64,000 bases of DNA. Source: Streptococcus varani (GTDB taxonomy: Bacteria; Bacillota; Bacilli; Lactobacillales; Streptococcaceae). The stretch is taken from assembly GCF_001375655.1 (NCBI RefSeq), contig NZ_CTEN01000004.1:248001-312000 (forward strand), given 5' to 3'. The notes under the pieces were generated by a model. That model had not been told where the DNA came from. It saw only the letters and a list, made by a program, of their open reading frames with translations, and did not search any database. The translations under genes were made by a program, and so were the position numbers. The stretch's first letter is position 1. Every line of letters begins with the position of its first letter. This document shows, piece by piece, positions 46,909 to 57,660 of the stretch.

Positions 46909-47637
46909 TTATTTTTCTTCCTTGTTGGAAACAGTTGTTCCAATTGGTTCACCAAAAACAACGCGCTTGATATTACCTGGCTCATTCATATTGAAAACAA
47001 CCAAGTCGATATCGTTATCCATAGAAATAGTTGATGCAGTCGCATCCATAATTTTGAGACCACGGTGAATGACTTCACGGTGAGTCAGTTCATCAAATTT
47101 AACGGCATTCGCATCCTTATTTGGATCAGCATTATAAATACCATCCACACCATTCTTTGCCATAAGAATAGCATCCGCTGCGATTTCTGCAGCACGAAGA
47201 GCAGCTGTTGTATCGGTTGAGAAGTAAGGGGAGCCGATACCCGCTCCGAAGATGACAATACGATTTTTTTCCAAATGGCGAAGGGCACGACCACGAATAT
47301 AAGGCTCTGCCACATTTTGCATTGGGATGGCTGTTTGGACACGAGTATCCACACCATATTGTTGCAAACTATCGGCCATGACCAAAGCGTTCATAACTGT
47401 CCCCAACATACCGGTGTAGTCAGCTTGTACACGGTCCATACCTGCTGCTGCTGCGGGTTCTCCACGCCAGAGGTTGCCACCACCAATAACCAAGGCGATT
47501 TGGATACCTGAATCATGTACTTCCGCAATTTCCTTTGCCATTGCTTGAACAGTCGCTAAATCGATACCCGTACCTTTGTCACCTGCAAGTGCTTCTCCAG
47601 ACAATTTAATGAGAATACGTTCGTATTTTGGTTTCAT
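46909..47637 (-). CDS. pyrH: UMP kinase
   Basis: Phosphorylates UMP to UDP. Amino-acid kinase fold with [37 protein letters not shown] and GTGSPYF-type [13 protein letters not shown]. It is 242 residues. GGAGTAAGAGGGAACG precedes ATG. First gene of pyrH-frr. Confidence 0.97.
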   Translation of the reverse strand: MKPKYERILIKLSGEALAGDKGTGIDLATVQAMAKEIAEVHDSGIQIALVIGGGNLWRGEPAAAAGMDRVQADYTGMLGTVMNALVMADSLQQYGVDTRVQTAIPMQNVAEPYIRGRALRHLEKNRIVIFGAGIGSPYFSTDTTAALRAAEIAADAILMAKNGVDGIYNADPNKDANAVKFDELTHREVIHRGLKIMDATASTISMDNDIDLVVFNMNEPGNIKRVVFGEPIGTTVSNKEEK

Positions 47638-47826
47638 CGTTCCCTCTTACTCCTATTTTTAATCCTTATTATTCTACCATAAAATCTAATTTTTAAATAG
47701 TATTATCTCTATCAAACCATTCCCCTTGTTGCCTTTTTCTCATAATTTCGTATATTTTTAAAAAGAATGGAGAGTGGACTTGTCCGCAGAATGGTATTTT
47801 TCTAACCTTGACTAGTCATTTCAAAG

Positions 47827-49208
47827 CTAATCTTGAAAAAAGGCGTTATACAATAACTCTATTTCTTCACATTGATCATCTACCCAGAAGACTTGACCTG
47901 ACTGGTTATAGACAATATCAGTATCTAAATATTGTCGTGTTTCCTCCTCTTTCCATCGATGAGGTGCATCAATAATAGGGAGAATATCCGCATCCTCTAA
48001 GAGGTGTTGAAGCGGTTCACCGCTGTAACCGCGATCTGCCATCAGATACTGAGCTCTGTCTAAAACTTTCTCACTTAGGTGACTAATCATCTTCTTAGCG
48101 ACAGTCTGTTCCCCCTTTGAAGCAGGTGTCACTTCCCAGGTAATCGGGAGTTCGTAATGGGCATCCACGATGAGATGACAGCGAAATCCATAGTAATTTT
48201 CTTTTTTCACGTACCCATTTTTACCATGTCTTTCTTTACAAGTGAAATCGGCATCCAGATCAGATCGCTTATCTTTTTTCTTTTTCTGACCATAAGGAGT
48301 CGCATAACTTTCAATTAGTTTCCCATCTAAAGCCAGTTCCTTACCGAAATCAGGAAGGAGCTCATAGAGGCCTGAAACTCCTGACTGAACCCAGTACTCA
48401 ACATCGGGACAGAGTTCTACCAAATCTTGAATAAAACGTGAAAAGGCCGATTTGGAGGGAGCGTGAACCAGTTTCCTTGTTCCGTTCTTTAATTTGACAC
48501 CGTGCGTTTCAAATCCACATATTTGTCGAAGCTGACTATTCATATTCAGATGCCGAATCAATTGTTGGTCGGTTTCCAGCTGTAAAATAAATTTAGACAC
48601 GTAGGCGATGAAGTAAGATTGAACACTATAATCTCGACGTCCATGACGACGTCTTTCTTCCAGACACTGGAAGAGGTTGGTTTCTGGCAAACCATCCAGA
48701 ACAGTCAAAATTTTTTCTTTTTCTGACCATAAGGAGTCGCATAACTTTCAATTAGTTTCCCATCTAAAGTCAGCTCCTTACCGAAATCAGGAAGGAGCTC
48801 ATAGAGGCCTGAAACTCCTGACTGAACCCAGTACTCAACATCGGGACAGAGTTCTACCAAATCTTGAATAAAACGTGAAAAGGCCGATTTGGAGGGAGCG
48901 TGAACCCGTTTCCTTGTTCCGTTCTTTAATTTGACACCGTGCGTTTCAAATCCACATATTTGTCGAAGCTGACTATTCATATTCAGATGCCGTATCAATT
49001 GTTGGTCGGTTTCCAGCTGTAAAATAAATTTAGACACGTAGGCGATGAAGTAAGATTGAACACTGTAATCTCGACGTCCATGACGACGTCTTTCTTCCAG
49101 ACACTGGAAGAGGTTGGTTTCTGGCAAACCATCCAGAACAGTCAAAATTTTTTCTAAATCACCCATTTCATGGTCCTCAAAGAGGTTGAGTTGTGTTATA
49201 ATTTTCAT
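47827..49208 (-). pseudogene. IS transposase disrupted by internal tandem duplication
   Basis: A DDE transposase of the IS4/IS5-like superfamily (DUF772-type N-terminus, ICGFETHGVKL, LDGKLIES, MADRGYSGEPL). Reading from 49208 the first 166 codons are normal to QKKKK, then the frame jumps back: the sequence from TVLDGLPE to QKKKK is repeated with a 437-bp offset before the rest of the protein follows to 47827. As 437 is not a multiple of three, the full enzyme cannot be made. The two copies differ at only about four positions. The duplication joins two GAAAAAA runs. Confidence 0.85.
48276..49149. repeat. 437-bp tandem direct repeat in the transposase gene
   Basis: Copy B (about 48276-48712) and copy A (about 48713-49149) are nearly identical. 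Differences seen include CCAG/CCCG in GAACC(A/C)GTTTC, AAAG(C/T)CAG, CCG(A/T)ATCA and CACT(A/G)TAAT. The junction reads through A-rich sequence. Confidence 0.88.
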
Positions 49209-49288
49209 GTGAGACCTCGCTAATAGCTATAGTTTGCACTACTATTATAACGCTTTGACGTTGAATGATGGCTCATAAAGGGAAAAAT

Positions 49289-49317
49289 CGCTACAGACCG
49301 TGGCGATTTTTCTTTTT
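49289..49317 (+). terminator. Terminator-like hairpin upstream of the IS
   Basis: AAAAATCGC / GCGATTTTT arms with T-rich flank on the plus strand; on the minus strand it would insulate the IS from murJ read-through. Confidence 0.6.
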
Positions 49318-49376
49318 AGGTGATCCTTAAACCTTGATAAATCTAAGTTCAAGAAAAAGGGGAATGATTCCTATCA

Positions 49377-49399
49377 AAAAAACCTGTTTCCAGGTTTCT
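49377..49399 (-). terminator. Terminator of the murJ-like gene
   Basis: AAACCTG-GAAA-CAGGTTT followed by a T run on the minus strand, directly past the stop codon. Confidence 0.8.
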
Positions 49400-49400
49400 C

Positions 49401-51035
49401 TTACGATATATGAAGTTTCCGTCTCAAGGCATCCGCTTTTGCCCCAATCAGTTTATCCAACTGACGGGTCTTAAGAGTCAAGTAAGCATAGATGAAGACA
49501 CCGACTGAACCAACTGTTAAGAGATGAAGCACACTGGCGATTCGACCAACAGGCGGAAGAAGTTGACTCAGACCAATTTCTAGAACAAAAACGACAAGTC
49601 CCATCATGAGGGAAAGAATACTAATCCCAACAACATTTTTCTTGACAGCAATTTTATTAATACCGATGACCTTATCTACTCGACGGAAAATCAAGGCATT
49701 GGACACAAAGAGGCCAAAAGCAGTCGACAAAAGCGGGCCGTAGGCATGGAATAAATAAATAAAGGGAAAATGTAGGATAATTTTCACCGCTAAACCTGTG
49801 AGAAAGAAGATAATTCCCTTGCGATTTTCAAAAACCCCTTGAATGACGACGCCAAAGAGCGTATAAAGTCCTTGGAATAAAATAAGAAGCAAATTAGCTC
49901 TGAAAAGACCGATTGCTGCTGACTCTGATGCCCCATAAAAGACCACATAGAGAGGTTTTGCCATGATAATTGTGCCAACGATAGCTGGGATGATAACAAT
50001 GGACAACATCCGAATATTATCTGTAATCAGATTGGATGTCCCCTTGATATCCTTCTTAACAAAAGACTCTGTAATCATTGGGATGGCCACACTACCAATG
50101 GAACCCGCCACCCCGATAATAACCATCGTAATCTTACTTGGATTGGAAATCATGTAAGAGTAATCCACCAAAAGTTCTTTATTTGTGTAACTAGTGATGG
50201 TTTCCATAAAGTTAACAAAGGTGATTTGATCTACAAACTGATAGAGTTGGATAGCTGACCCGATAACAATCAATGGGATGGCTTCCTTTATCGTTTCAAT
50301 AATCAAAGCCTTGAGGTCAATGGAGATAACTGAATCCGGTTTTTTGAGGACGCGACGGATATAAGAACCTTTTTGTAAGGCAAAAATCAGAACAGCGATG
50401 CTAGCAATCATTCCGACAAAAGCACCAAAGGTCGATTGCACCACTGCTTTTAGATAATCTCCCGAGCCCATTTTCATGATAAAAAATGTTGCTCCCCAGA
50501 TCCAGATAACACGAGCAATTTGCTCAGCTATTTGGCTGATAGCATAGGGTTTCATATTATTGTGGCCCTGGAAAAAGCCTCGCATGATACTCATAGCTGG
50601 GAAGATGAGGATAGGTGGCACCAGACTATACATAACCGGTGTCAGTAGTTCCTTTGAACCAGACATATCCGCTAAGATGGGAGAAAAAAGGTACATGAAT
50701 CCAGCAAAGACTAGCCCCAAGACCAACATGAGTTTGAAAAATTCTCTAACTAAATAGTAGGATACATCCTGTCTATCCAAGGCATTGTACTTAGCGATTT
50801 GTTTTGCCATTGCCGTTGGCAAGCCAACAGTTGAAATCAATAAGAAGGTAGCATAAACCTGATAGCCCATATTAAAGAGGGCATTGGCCTCGAAACGATG
50901 TTCTCCCATCCAGATAAACCAAGGGATAACATAGATGATACCTAGCAAACGACTGATAAAGTTCCCAGCTGTCAACCAGGCCATGCCACGTACCATGGTT
51001 TCCTGCTGGTGGCTTTGCTGCTTATTTTCTGACAT
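49401..51035 (-). CDS. Polysaccharide/lipid II flippase (MurJ/YtgP-like)
   Basis: A 544-residue MOP-superfamily membrane protein with about 14 helices (RGMAWLTAGNFISRLLGIIYVIP at the N-terminus; GFFQGHNNMKPYAISQIAEQ). It matches the streptococcal YtgP type that supplies lipid II flipping. I start at MSENKQQ (51035), with GAGAAG upstream; another ATG lies five codons earlier. Confidence 0.9.
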   Translation of the reverse strand: MSENKQQSHQQETMVRGMAWLTAGNFISRLLGIIYVIPWFIWMGEHRFEANALFNMGYQVYATFLLISTVGLPTAMAKQIAKYNALDRQDVSYYLVREFFKLMLVLGLVFAGFMYLFSPILADMSGSKELLTPVMYSLVPPILIFPAMSIMRGFFQGHNNMKPYAISQIAEQIARVIWIWGATFFIMKMGSGDYLKAVVQSTFGAFVGMIASIAVLIFALQKGSYIRRVLKKPDSVISIDLKALIIETIKEAIPLIVIGSAIQLYQFVDQITFVNFMETITSYTNKELLVDYSYMISNPSKITMVIIGVAGSIGSVAIPMITESFVKKDIKGTSNLITDNIRMLSIVIIPAIVGTIIMAKPLYVVFYGASESAAIGLFRANLLLILFQGLYTLFGVVIQGVFENRKGIIFFLTGLAVKIILHFPFIYLFHAYGPLLSTAFGLFVSNALIFRRVDKVIGINKIAVKKNVVGISILSLMMGLVVFVLEIGLSQLLPPVGRIASVLHLLTVGSVGVFIYAYLTLKTRQLDKLIGAKADALRRKLHIS

Positions 51036-51155
51036 GATCTTCTCTTTCATTTTTTCTATTCTGAATTCTCATTATAAACTTTTCCAAGAAACTTGTAAAA
51101 CCAAAACATTTTTTGAGTCAGAGGCATTTGACAGTTTTTCAGTCTTAAGAAAAAT

Positions 51156-51181
51156 AAAAACATGACCAAGGCCATGTTTTT
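51156..51181 (-). terminator. Terminator of rplK-rplA
   Basis: AAAAACATG / CATGTTTTT arms with T-rich tail just past the rplA stop. Confidence 0.8.
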
Positions 51182-51190
51182 ATTTTTTTA

Positions 51191-51880
51191 TTAAAGTGAA
51201 TTAGGATCAACTTTGATACCAACACCTTGTGTAGTAGTGATGGTTACAGAAGTCATATAAGTCCCTTTAGCTGTAGCTGGTTTAGCTTTAGCCATTACAT
51301 CGTGGAAAGCTTTGAAGTTTTCGACCAGCTTGTCAGCTTCAAATGAAACTTTACCAATGATAGCTTGTACGATACCTGCTTTATCCGCACGGTAAGTAAT
51401 TTTACCACCTTTAGACTCTTCAACTGCTTTGGTAACATCCATAGTTACTGTACCAGTTTTAGGGTTTGGCATGAGGTTACGAGGGCCAAGCACACGACCA
51501 AGACGACCAACAAGTGCCATCATATCTGGAGTCGCGATAACGACGTCAAAGTCCAACCAACCGCCATTGATTTTAGCAACCAAGTCATCTTCACCAACAA
51601 AATCTGCACCAGCAGCTTTTGCTTCTTCAGCTTTAGCACCACGTGCAAAAACCAAAACGCGTGAAGTTTTACCAGTACCGTTTGGCAATACCATTGCACC
51701 ACGGATTTGTTGGTCAGCTTTACGAACGTCAATGTTCAAGTTGTAAGCAACTTCTACAGTTGCATCGAATTTTGCAAAGTTAGTTTCTTGTGCAAGTGCT
51801 ACAGCTTCTTCTACGCTGTAGGCTTTTGTGCTGTCGATTTTCTCAAGAGCAGCACGTAATTGTTTGCCTTTTTTAGCCAT
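51191..51880 (-). CDS. rplA: 50S ribosomal protein L1
   Basis: L1 stalk protein that binds 23S rRNA and helps E-site tRNA release. Full length at 229 residues, with [38 protein letters not shown] and the [14 protein letters not shown]-terminus. It follows rplK after 94 bases. Confidence 0.98.
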   Translation of the reverse strand: MAKKGKQLRAALEKIDSTKAYSVEEAVALAQETNFAKFDATVEVAYNLNIDVRKADQQIRGAMVLPNGTGKTSRVLVFARGAKAEEAKAAGADFVGEDDLVAKINGGWLDFDVVIATPDMMALVGRLGRVLGPRNLMPNPKTGTVTMDVTKAVEESKGGKITYRADKAGIVQAIIGKVSFEADKLVENFKAFHDVMAKAKPATAKGTYMTSVTITTTQGVGIKVDPNSL

Positions 51881-51974
51881 GTTAATTTTCTCCTTGTAAT
51901 GTGGTTAAATCGATTTTCATCTCCCACGTCACTCAGTTAATGATGAAGTGAGCGGGTCATGGAATCCCAGCTGA

Positions 51975-52400
51975 TTAGTCAGCTACAGTGAATCCCATAG
52001 AACGAGCAGTACCTTCGATCATACGCATTGCAGCTTCAAGATCTGCAGCGTTCAAATCTGGCATTTTAGTTTCAGCAATTTCTTGTACTTGTGCACGAGT
52101 AACTGTTGCAACTTTTGTTTTGTTTGGTGTGCCTGATCCTTTTTCAACACCTGCAGCTTTTTTCAAAAGAACAGCAGCTGGTGGTGTTTTTGTGATGAAA
52201 GTGAATGATTTATCTTCATACACAGAGATAACAACTGGGATGATCATACCAGCTTGATCAGCTGTACGAGCGTTAAACTCTTTTGTGAATCCCATGATAT
52301 TGACACCTGCTTGACCAAGAGCTGGACCAACTGGCGGAGCTGGAGTAGCTTTACCTGCAGGAATCTGAAGTTTTACAAGTTTTTCGACTTTTTTAGCCAT
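51975..52400 (-). CDS. rplK: 50S ribosomal protein L11
   Basis: Forms the GTPase-associated centre with 23S rRNA. The 141 residues show [29 protein letters not shown] and the C-terminal [27 protein letters not shown] precedes ATG. First gene of rplK-rplA. Confidence 0.98.
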   Translation of the reverse strand: MAKKVEKLVKLQIPAGKATPAPPVGPALGQAGVNIMGFTKEFNARTADQAGMIIPVVISVYEDKSFTFITKTPPAAVLLKKAAGVEKGSGTPNKTKVATVTRAQVQEIAETKMPDLNAADLEAAMRMIEGTARSMGFTVAD

Positions 52401-52520
52401 GATATAAAATCCTCCTATTGTGGTTTTGGCGGTAATTTCAGATTTTTACCTCCCACAAATATGTGATTTACACATACCTTTTTATTATACACGAAAACCA
52501 AGAAAATGCAAGCTAAATGT

Positions 52521-52549
52521 TTACTTTTTCTCTTTTTTCTTATAGAATA
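52521..52549 (+). promoter_or_regulatory. Promoter abutting the DUF3397 gene
   Basis: TTTACT (52521-52526) and TAGAAT (52544-52549) are 17 bases apart. Only five bases separate the -10 from the ATG at 52555, so the transcript should be leaderless. Confidence 0.55.
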
Positions 52550-52554
52550 AAGCT

Positions 52555-52911
52555 ATGACATTCTTGAAATTTGCATCTCTATTATTTATCCTCTTAAACC
52601 TAATCATTTCCATTCTTTTGGTAAAATTGCTCAAGTTACAAAAAAGAGGCTGGAACTTTGCTGACATCGCCTTTCCTTTGTTTGCTGTAGAATTTTATTT
52701 GATTACGGACAAGGCTTATTACCATAGTTTTCTTCCACACTTAATCTTGGCTCTCTCTATCCTAGCTATCGTTATTGCCTCCCTTTTTCTGTGGAAAAAA
52801 AGAGATTTTACCTATGGTCGCTTTTTCAAATTATTCTGGCGAGCTGGTTTTCTCCTTACTTTTCTTATCTACCTGGCTATGACCATATCTCTTTTCCTTA
52901 TAAAAAATTAG
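52555..52911 (+). CDS. DUF3397 family membrane protein
   Basis: A 118-residue protein with four predicted membrane helices (about 3-24, 36-54, 58-77, 92-115) and conserved WNFADIAFPLFAVEFYLITDKAYY. It fits the streptococcal DUF3397 family, whose function is unknown. It is the only plus-strand gene in this stretch, has no ribosome site before the ATG and ends at its own terminator (52913-52943). Confidence 0.82.
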   Translation: MTFLKFASLLFILLNLIISILLVKLLKLQKRGWNFADIAFPLFAVEFYLITDKAYYHSFLPHLILALSILAIVIASLFLWKKRDFTYGRFFKLFWRAGFLLTFLIYLAMTISLFLIKN

Positions 52912-52912
52912 C

Positions 52913-52943
52913 AAAAAGACCCAGATGAACTGAGTCTTTTTTT
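52913..52943 (+). terminator. Terminator of the DUF3397 gene
   Basis: AAAAAGAC / GTCTTTTT arms with an inner CAG/CTG pairing and a T7 tail. Confidence 0.8.
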
Positions 52944-53123
52944 GATATCCTTAGCCACTTAAGCTTCCACATCTCTCAGATTTGGAGACTTGAAACTGTA
53001 AATAAAGAAAAGAGCATTTTTTCTCCGAAGTCTGAAAAATTGATTTCTTAATCTATCGATTTTCTCTCTAATCTCAAAACTCATGAAGAAAGTGTCTCCC
53101 GGACTATTTCTTTTGGCTTACCG

Positions 53124-53510
53124 TCATTCATGAATTTCCAGAGGTAGACCGTCTGGATCAAAGAAGAAAGCCATCTTCTTCCCATCAAAATCATCTACTC
53201 GCAAGCCTTGATGAGGGATGGCCAGTTGGTCAAACTCAGCCAAGCAGGCTTCCACATCTTCCACTTTAAAAGCCAGGTGGCGTAGACCTGTATGTTCTGG
53301 ATGGGGATAGGCAGGTCGTAGCGGTGCATCTTCTTTAATAAAAATTTCTAAGATCAGATGGCCTTTTTGGACATTGAAAAGGATGTCCTTTTTTTCTGGA
53401 CGGATATGTTCGTCAAGTGGATGAAAACCTAATTTATCAACATAAAACTCTCTCGTTTTTTCGTAGTTTCGCCCGATGATGGCGATATGGTGAACGGTAT
53501 CTAATTTCAT
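53124..53510 (-). CDS. VOC family protein (glyoxalase/bleomycin-resistance type)
   Basis: A 128-residue vicinal-oxygen-chelate protein. Metal ligands are probably His in VHHIAIIGRNY, Glu/His in HTGLRHLAFKVEDVE and the last Glu in GLPLEIHE. It differs from the GloA-like gene at 11569, and its substrate is unknown. It lies one base after ftsK and is likely co-transcribed with it. Confidence 0.85.
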   Translation of the reverse strand: MKLDTVHHIAIIGRNYEKTREFYVDKLGFHPLDEHIRPEKKDILFNVQKGHLILEIFIKEDAPLRPAYPHPEHTGLRHLAFKVEDVEACLAEFDQLAIPHQGLRVDDFDGKKMAFFFDPDGLPLEIHE

Positions 53511-53511
53511 C

Positions 53512-55899
53512 TTACTGAGTCTCCAATACTTTACGTGGCTTGGTCCCTTCGGCTGGACCGATGACGCCTGCTGCTTCTAGTTCTTCCATGAGACGAGTTG
53601 CCCGGTTAAATCCAACTGAGAGGCGCCGTTGAATCATAGAAGCTGAAGCCTTCTGAGTTTCTAAAACCAGGGCCCGTGCCTCCTCAAAGAGGGGATCAGA
53701 ACCATCATCACTAGAAGTTCCTGAACCTGAATCAAAATCTCCATCCGATACTTCACCAGGATCAAAGTTTTCATCGTATTCAACATCTGCTTGATTTTTA
53801 ATAAAGTTTACAATAGCCTCTACATCTCCATCCGAGATGAAAGAACCTTGCAATCGAACTGGGTGACTTTCCCCAATTGGACTAAAGAGCATATCTCCTC
53901 GTCCCAGTAGTTTTTCAGCCCCATTGACGTCCAAAATGGTCCGACTATCGGTTCCACTGGATACAGCAAAGGCAACACGGGATGGAACATTGGCCTTGAT
54001 AAGACCAGAAATAACATCTACAGACGGCCGCTGTGTAGCCAAAATCATATGAATACCAGCTGCCCGTGCTTTTTGTCCCAGTCGGATGATCGCATCTTCC
54101 ACTTCCTTACTAGCCACCATCATCAGGTCAGCCAACTCATCCACAATAACCACAATCAGTGGTAAAGGAATTTGTTTTTCCTGCGATTGCTTGTTGAACT
54201 CAGCTACCTTATCATTATATCCCTCTAGATTGCGGACTCCAAGATGGCTGAAAAGTTCATAGCGTTTTTCCATTTCGTCTACGACTTTTTGAAGAGCGCG
54301 CGCAGCCTTGCGAGGATTTGTCACAACAGGAATCAAGAGGTGAGGGATATCGTTGTAAACTGATAATTCAACCATCTTTGGATCAATCATCATAAACTTG
54401 ACCTGATCCGGTCCAGCCTTCATGAGGATAGAAGCAATGATACCATTAACGGCCACCGATTTACCAGAACCGGTCGAACCAGCCACCAATAAGTGGGGCA
54501 TCTTTGTCAAATCAAAGGAGCGAACAGAGCCATTGACAGCCTTCCCAAGAGGAATATCCAACAGTTTACCAGAATCTGTTTTTGACTGCTCCCAGAGCTC
54601 ACGGAAAGGTACCATCGCCACTTCCGAATTAGGCACTTCTATACCCACCAAAGATTTCCCCGGGATAGGTGCTTCGATTCGGACGTCCTTGGCAGCTAAG
54701 GCCAGGGCTAAGTCATCGGCTAGGTTGGAAATTCGATTGACACGGACACCGACAGCTGGTTTGACTTCATACTTGGTAACAGATGGACCAATTTCAGCTC
54801 GCTCCACCGCTACCTTAATACCAAAGCTAGCAAAGGTCTCCTCCAATACTCGGATATTTTCTCGGACAATTTTCTTTTCATTAGATTGGCTCTTAACCTT
54901 AATGGGAGCCAACAAATCAACCGTTGGTAATTTATAGGCTAGGCCATGCTTTGGCTTGAAGTCGATAACAACATCTTCAAGGACCTGTGCTTCTTCTTGA
55001 TCGCCTTCTTGAGCAAGAATTTCTTCCTGAGCCAAATGGATGGGAAATTCATCTTCCGGCAAGATCTCTGAACTGAGCTGAGCCTTAATGGAGAGTGGGA
55101 GAGCATGCTCCTCAATTGCAGGTTCAACGTCAAGAATTTCCCCTGTCTCCAAATCAACCTTATTATCTAGTTCTTCCAGCAAACGAGCCTGTCTTTGAGA
55201 CTCTAGTTCAGCTTCAAAAGCCAATTCTTCTTCCAAACGTTGAGCTTCTCTGAGTGCATTTCTTTCAGCTTTTTCAGCCTCTTTAATAGCTCTTTTTTCA
55301 GCACGAATAGCCGATTTTTCCTTGTGTCTTTCTCTCAGATAGGCAAAACCGTCGGCTAAATCATAAACTGTCCAAGGACTCATGAAAAAGAGACCAAAGG
55401 AAATCAGCAGAGCTCCTATAAAAAAGGTGCCAATGTTGGCAAACAGGAAAGAAATTGGCATATAAAGAACGCCACCCAGAGCTCCAGCGCCCAAAAACTC
55501 CTTAACTTGCATGAGTTTCATTTCATTAAAGGCCAATTGAACCGTATGTTGGAGAAGTTGGCTACCCTTATAATGCAAATCCAAATAGGCTTGAAATTCT
55601 AGCAGAACACCTGCAAAACAGAGAAGAAAGCCAGAGATGATACCTTCATGCTTGGTAATCTTATTCCAAAAAAGAATGGCCATAAGCAATCCAGCCATCA
55701 AAAGGTAGGTGGCCGAACCAAAGAGCAATCGCAAGAGATTATAGGCCGTTACACCCAATACTCCCATCCTAGTTGCTGCAAAAACTAACAACAGAATCAG
55801 AACAAGTCGGATCAGAATAGACTTGATTTTCTTTCTTTGAGCCAATTCCGCCTTAGTTGGGCGGCGAGTTGACTTCCCTTTTTTTATCATTTTAGACAT
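53512..55899 (-). CDS. ftsK: DNA translocase FtsK/SpoIIIE
   Basis: Pumps chromosome ends through the closing septum and supports dimer resolution. Four to five membrane helices (about 25-175) are followed by a charged, Glu-rich linker (200-300) and the motor domain with Walker [14 protein letters not shown] and Walker [13 protein letters not shown]. The C-terminal winged-helix gamma domain ([24 protein letters not shown]) reads KOPS-like sequences. It is 795 residues. GAGGGAATT precedes ATG. Confidence 0.96.
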   Translation of the reverse strand: MSKMIKKGKSTRRPTKAELAQRKKIKSILIRLVLILLLVFAATRMGVLGVTAYNLLRLLFGSATYLLMAGLLMAILFWNKITKHEGIISGFLLCFAGVLLEFQAYLDLHYKGSQLLQHTVQLAFNEMKLMQVKEFLGAGALGGVLYMPISFLFANIGTFFIGALLISFGLFFMSPWTVYDLADGFAYLRERHKEKSAIRAEKRAIKEAEKAERNALREAQRLEEELAFEAELESQRQARLLEELDNKVDLETGEILDVEPAIEEHALPLSIKAQLSSEILPEDEFPIHLAQEEILAQEGDQEEAQVLEDVVIDFKPKHGLAYKLPTVDLLAPIKVKSQSNEKKIVRENIRVLEETFASFGIKVAVERAEIGPSVTKYEVKPAVGVRVNRISNLADDLALALAAKDVRIEAPIPGKSLVGIEVPNSEVAMVPFRELWEQSKTDSGKLLDIPLGKAVNGSVRSFDLTKMPHLLVAGSTGSGKSVAVNGIIASILMKAGPDQVKFMMIDPKMVELSVYNDIPHLLIPVVTNPRKAARALQKVVDEMEKRYELFSHLGVRNLEGYNDKVAEFNKQSQEKQIPLPLIVVIVDELADLMMVASKEVEDAIIRLGQKARAAGIHMILATQRPSVDVISGLIKANVPSRVAFAVSSGTDSRTILDVNGAEKLLGRGDMLFSPIGESHPVRLQGSFISDGDVEAIVNFIKNQADVEYDENFDPGEVSDGDFDSGSGTSSDDGSDPLFEEARALVLETQKASASMIQRRLSVGFNRATRLMEELEAAGVIGPAEGTKPRKVLETQ

Positions 55900-56021
55900 A
55901 ATTCCCTCATTTTAAGCAATATCATTTCATTCTACCACAAAGCTACCTATTTTTCAGCAAAAAAGCAGATGCTCCATTCGGTTTGCATCTGCTACTTTTC
56001 ATACCATTTTTCATTATCACT

Positions 56022-56534
56022 TTAAAATTTCTTTTTAGGATGACGATCAATAACCTGGGGGTTATCATCAATGGCTTTGCTTCCTTTTTCTGTCAATGCG
56101 TATCCACGAACCACAAAGAAACTTCCTAATTCTTCTTCAGAAAAATGATCTTTTAAGGCTTGATCTAAGTCTGCTGCTTTCATTTTTGACAAACCCTTAA
56201 CATCTTTTGTTTTTAATATTTTTTTCTTTAGGCCAGCAGCAATATGGTCCAAGGAATCAAAGGCAGACTCTTCAAACGCGTATCCTTTAGCAAGCAAGGA
56301 TTGCATGTGTGTTGGTCCATCAATTCCATAAGAATACTCGAAATATTTACTATAAACTGTGTCATTGGTAAAGGTACCAAAACGAATCCGCCAAAGTAAG
56401 ATAATATCTCCAGCCAGTAATCCCTTGCCTAAGAGTTCCATATTTTTTCTAGGAACGGGTTTAAAATCTTCTGTTTCCAAATCACGATCTGGTGAAATAT
56501 AAGGTTTGACTTCATAATCATCATATAGTGCCAT
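56022..56534 (-). CDS. Hypothetical protein, 170 residues
   Basis: No family recognised with certainty. The N-terminus is acidic and Pro-rich (DDYEVKPYISPDRDLETEDFKPVPRK), followed by NMELLGKGLLAGDIILLWRIRFGTFTNDT. Residues about 105-135 (GLSKMKAADLDQALKDHFSEEEL) recall a SAP-like helical motif. The C-terminus is basic. A good site (GAAGAGAGTGAA) precedes ATG. Alone on its transcript upstream of ftsK. Confidence 0.7.
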   Translation of the reverse strand: MALYDDYEVKPYISPDRDLETEDFKPVPRKNMELLGKGLLAGDIILLWRIRFGTFTNDTVYSKYFEYSYGIDGPTHMQSLLAKGYAFEESAFDSLDHIAAGLKKKILKTKDVKGLSKMKAADLDQALKDHFSEEELGSFFVVRGYALTEKGSKAIDDNPQVIDRHPKKKF

Positions 56535-56805
56535 AAAAATTCACTCTCTTCTTTCTGATTAAACTAGTATATCACAGTTTAAAATTTTGTGATATAATGT
56601 TGATTACGAGGAGTGCTAGTCTATTTTTCATCAAAGAAAAGAACTATACTTGTTATAGTTTACCAGCTTAAGAGATTCCCTTGTCTATTGGAGCAAAAGG
56701 AAATTTGCAAGCGCAGAAACATTCCTTGCATGGAACTAAAATTACAACATTTATCAGTAATGCAATTCTTATCGCTTATTACAGACATTTTTAGAAAGGT
56801 TTATT
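56535..56805. other. Promoter and long leader of slrA
   Basis: TGA-TATAAT near 56590-56598 (plus strand) is a good extended -10. The leader to slrA would be about 200 bases. It contains an ORF opening GTG at 56613 behind GAGGA that runs into slrA in another frame and has no recognisable product. I see no riboswitch I can name. Confidence 0.5.
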
Positions 56806-57594
56806 ATGAAAAAGTTTCTTTACTTAACTTTAGCTTCAAGTTTACTTTTGGCGGCTTGTTCTTCAAAAAAAGAGGTACCGGCAAACTCCTCTGAGACACC
56901 TGCTCAAACTTTGGAGACCGATACTGTCAGCAAATATGCTAAAGATTTGGCCTATGCCATTAACAATCCAAATGCCAACTTCCCACAATTATCAACAGAA
57001 ATTGCGGACAATGAAGCAGCCGTAAAATTGAAGACAAATCTTGGGGACATTACTCTCAAACTTTTCCCAGAAGAGGCTCCTCTGGCTGTTGAAAACTTCT
57101 TGACCCACGCTAAGGAAGGCTACTACAATGGAATCATCTTCCATCGTGTGATCAATGGTTTTATGATCCAAGGTGGTGATCCAGATGGAAAAGGAACTGG
57201 TGGCCAATCTATATGGGCTGGTAAAGACGATAAAATTGATGCCGGAAGAGGGTTTAAAAATGAACCATCTGCTTTCCTCTACAACATTCGTGGGGCCCTG
57301 GCTATGGCGAACGCGGGAGCCAACACCAATGGCAGCCAATTCTTTATCAACCAAAATCCAGCTGACGCCTCTGGCCAACTCAGCAGTGCAAAGACACCAA
57401 GTAAGATCATTGAAGCCTACAAAAATGGTGGAAATCCTAGCTTAGATGGCGGATATACTGTCTTCGGTCAGGTAACCGAAGGTATGGATGTTGTTGATAA
57501 GATCGCAAGTAGTCAAACGGATAGTAGCGACAAACCTACCAGCAATATTACCATTGATAGTATCGAAATCCTCAAAGACTATACCTTTAAATAA
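56806..57594 (+). CDS. slrA: Lipoprotein peptidyl-prolyl isomerase (cyclophilin)
   Basis: A 262-residue surface foldase. The signal peptide ends in a lipobox, LLLAAC, with lipidated Cys18. After a short Ser/Thr linker comes a cyclophilin domain: IIFHRVINGFMIQGGDP, GRGFKNE, ANAGANTNGSQFFI and DGGYTVFGQV. Matches pneumococcal SlrA in order and length. Acts on secreted proteins outside the membrane. It has its own promoter and ends at a terminator (57600-57635). Confidence 0.93.
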   Translation: MKKFLYLTLASSLLLAACSSKKEVPANSSETPAQTLETDTVSKYAKDLAYAINNPNANFPQLSTEIADNEAAVKLKTNLGDITLKLFPEEAPLAVENFLTHAKEGYYNGIIFHRVINGFMIQGGDPDGKGTGGQSIWAGKDDKIDAGRGFKNEPSAFLYNIRGALAMANAGANTNGSQFFINQNPADASGQLSSAKTPSKIIEAYKNGGNPSLDGGYTVFGQVTEGMDVVDKIASSQTDSSDKPTSNITIDSIEILKDYTFK

Positions 57595-57599
57595 ACTAT

Positions 57600-57635
57600 A
57601 AAAACCAGGGTCCTTTCAAGTGGAGTCTGGTTTTT
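57600..57635 (+). terminator. Terminator of slrA
   Basis: AAAAACCAG / CTGGTTTTT arms enclose a loose loop just past the stop codon. Confidence 0.75.
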
Positions 57636-57660
57636 AATTGTATCCTTTCAGTTTCGGTGC

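Noticed and set aside
47827..49208. Two separate transposase genes side by side
   Set aside because: The second frame begins mid-gene with an exact repeat of the first; one gene with an internal tandem duplication accounts for both.
56613..56894. 93-codon ORF in the slrA leader
   Set aside because: It runs into slrA out of frame, starts with GTG, and has no recognisable product; kept only as a comment on the leader.
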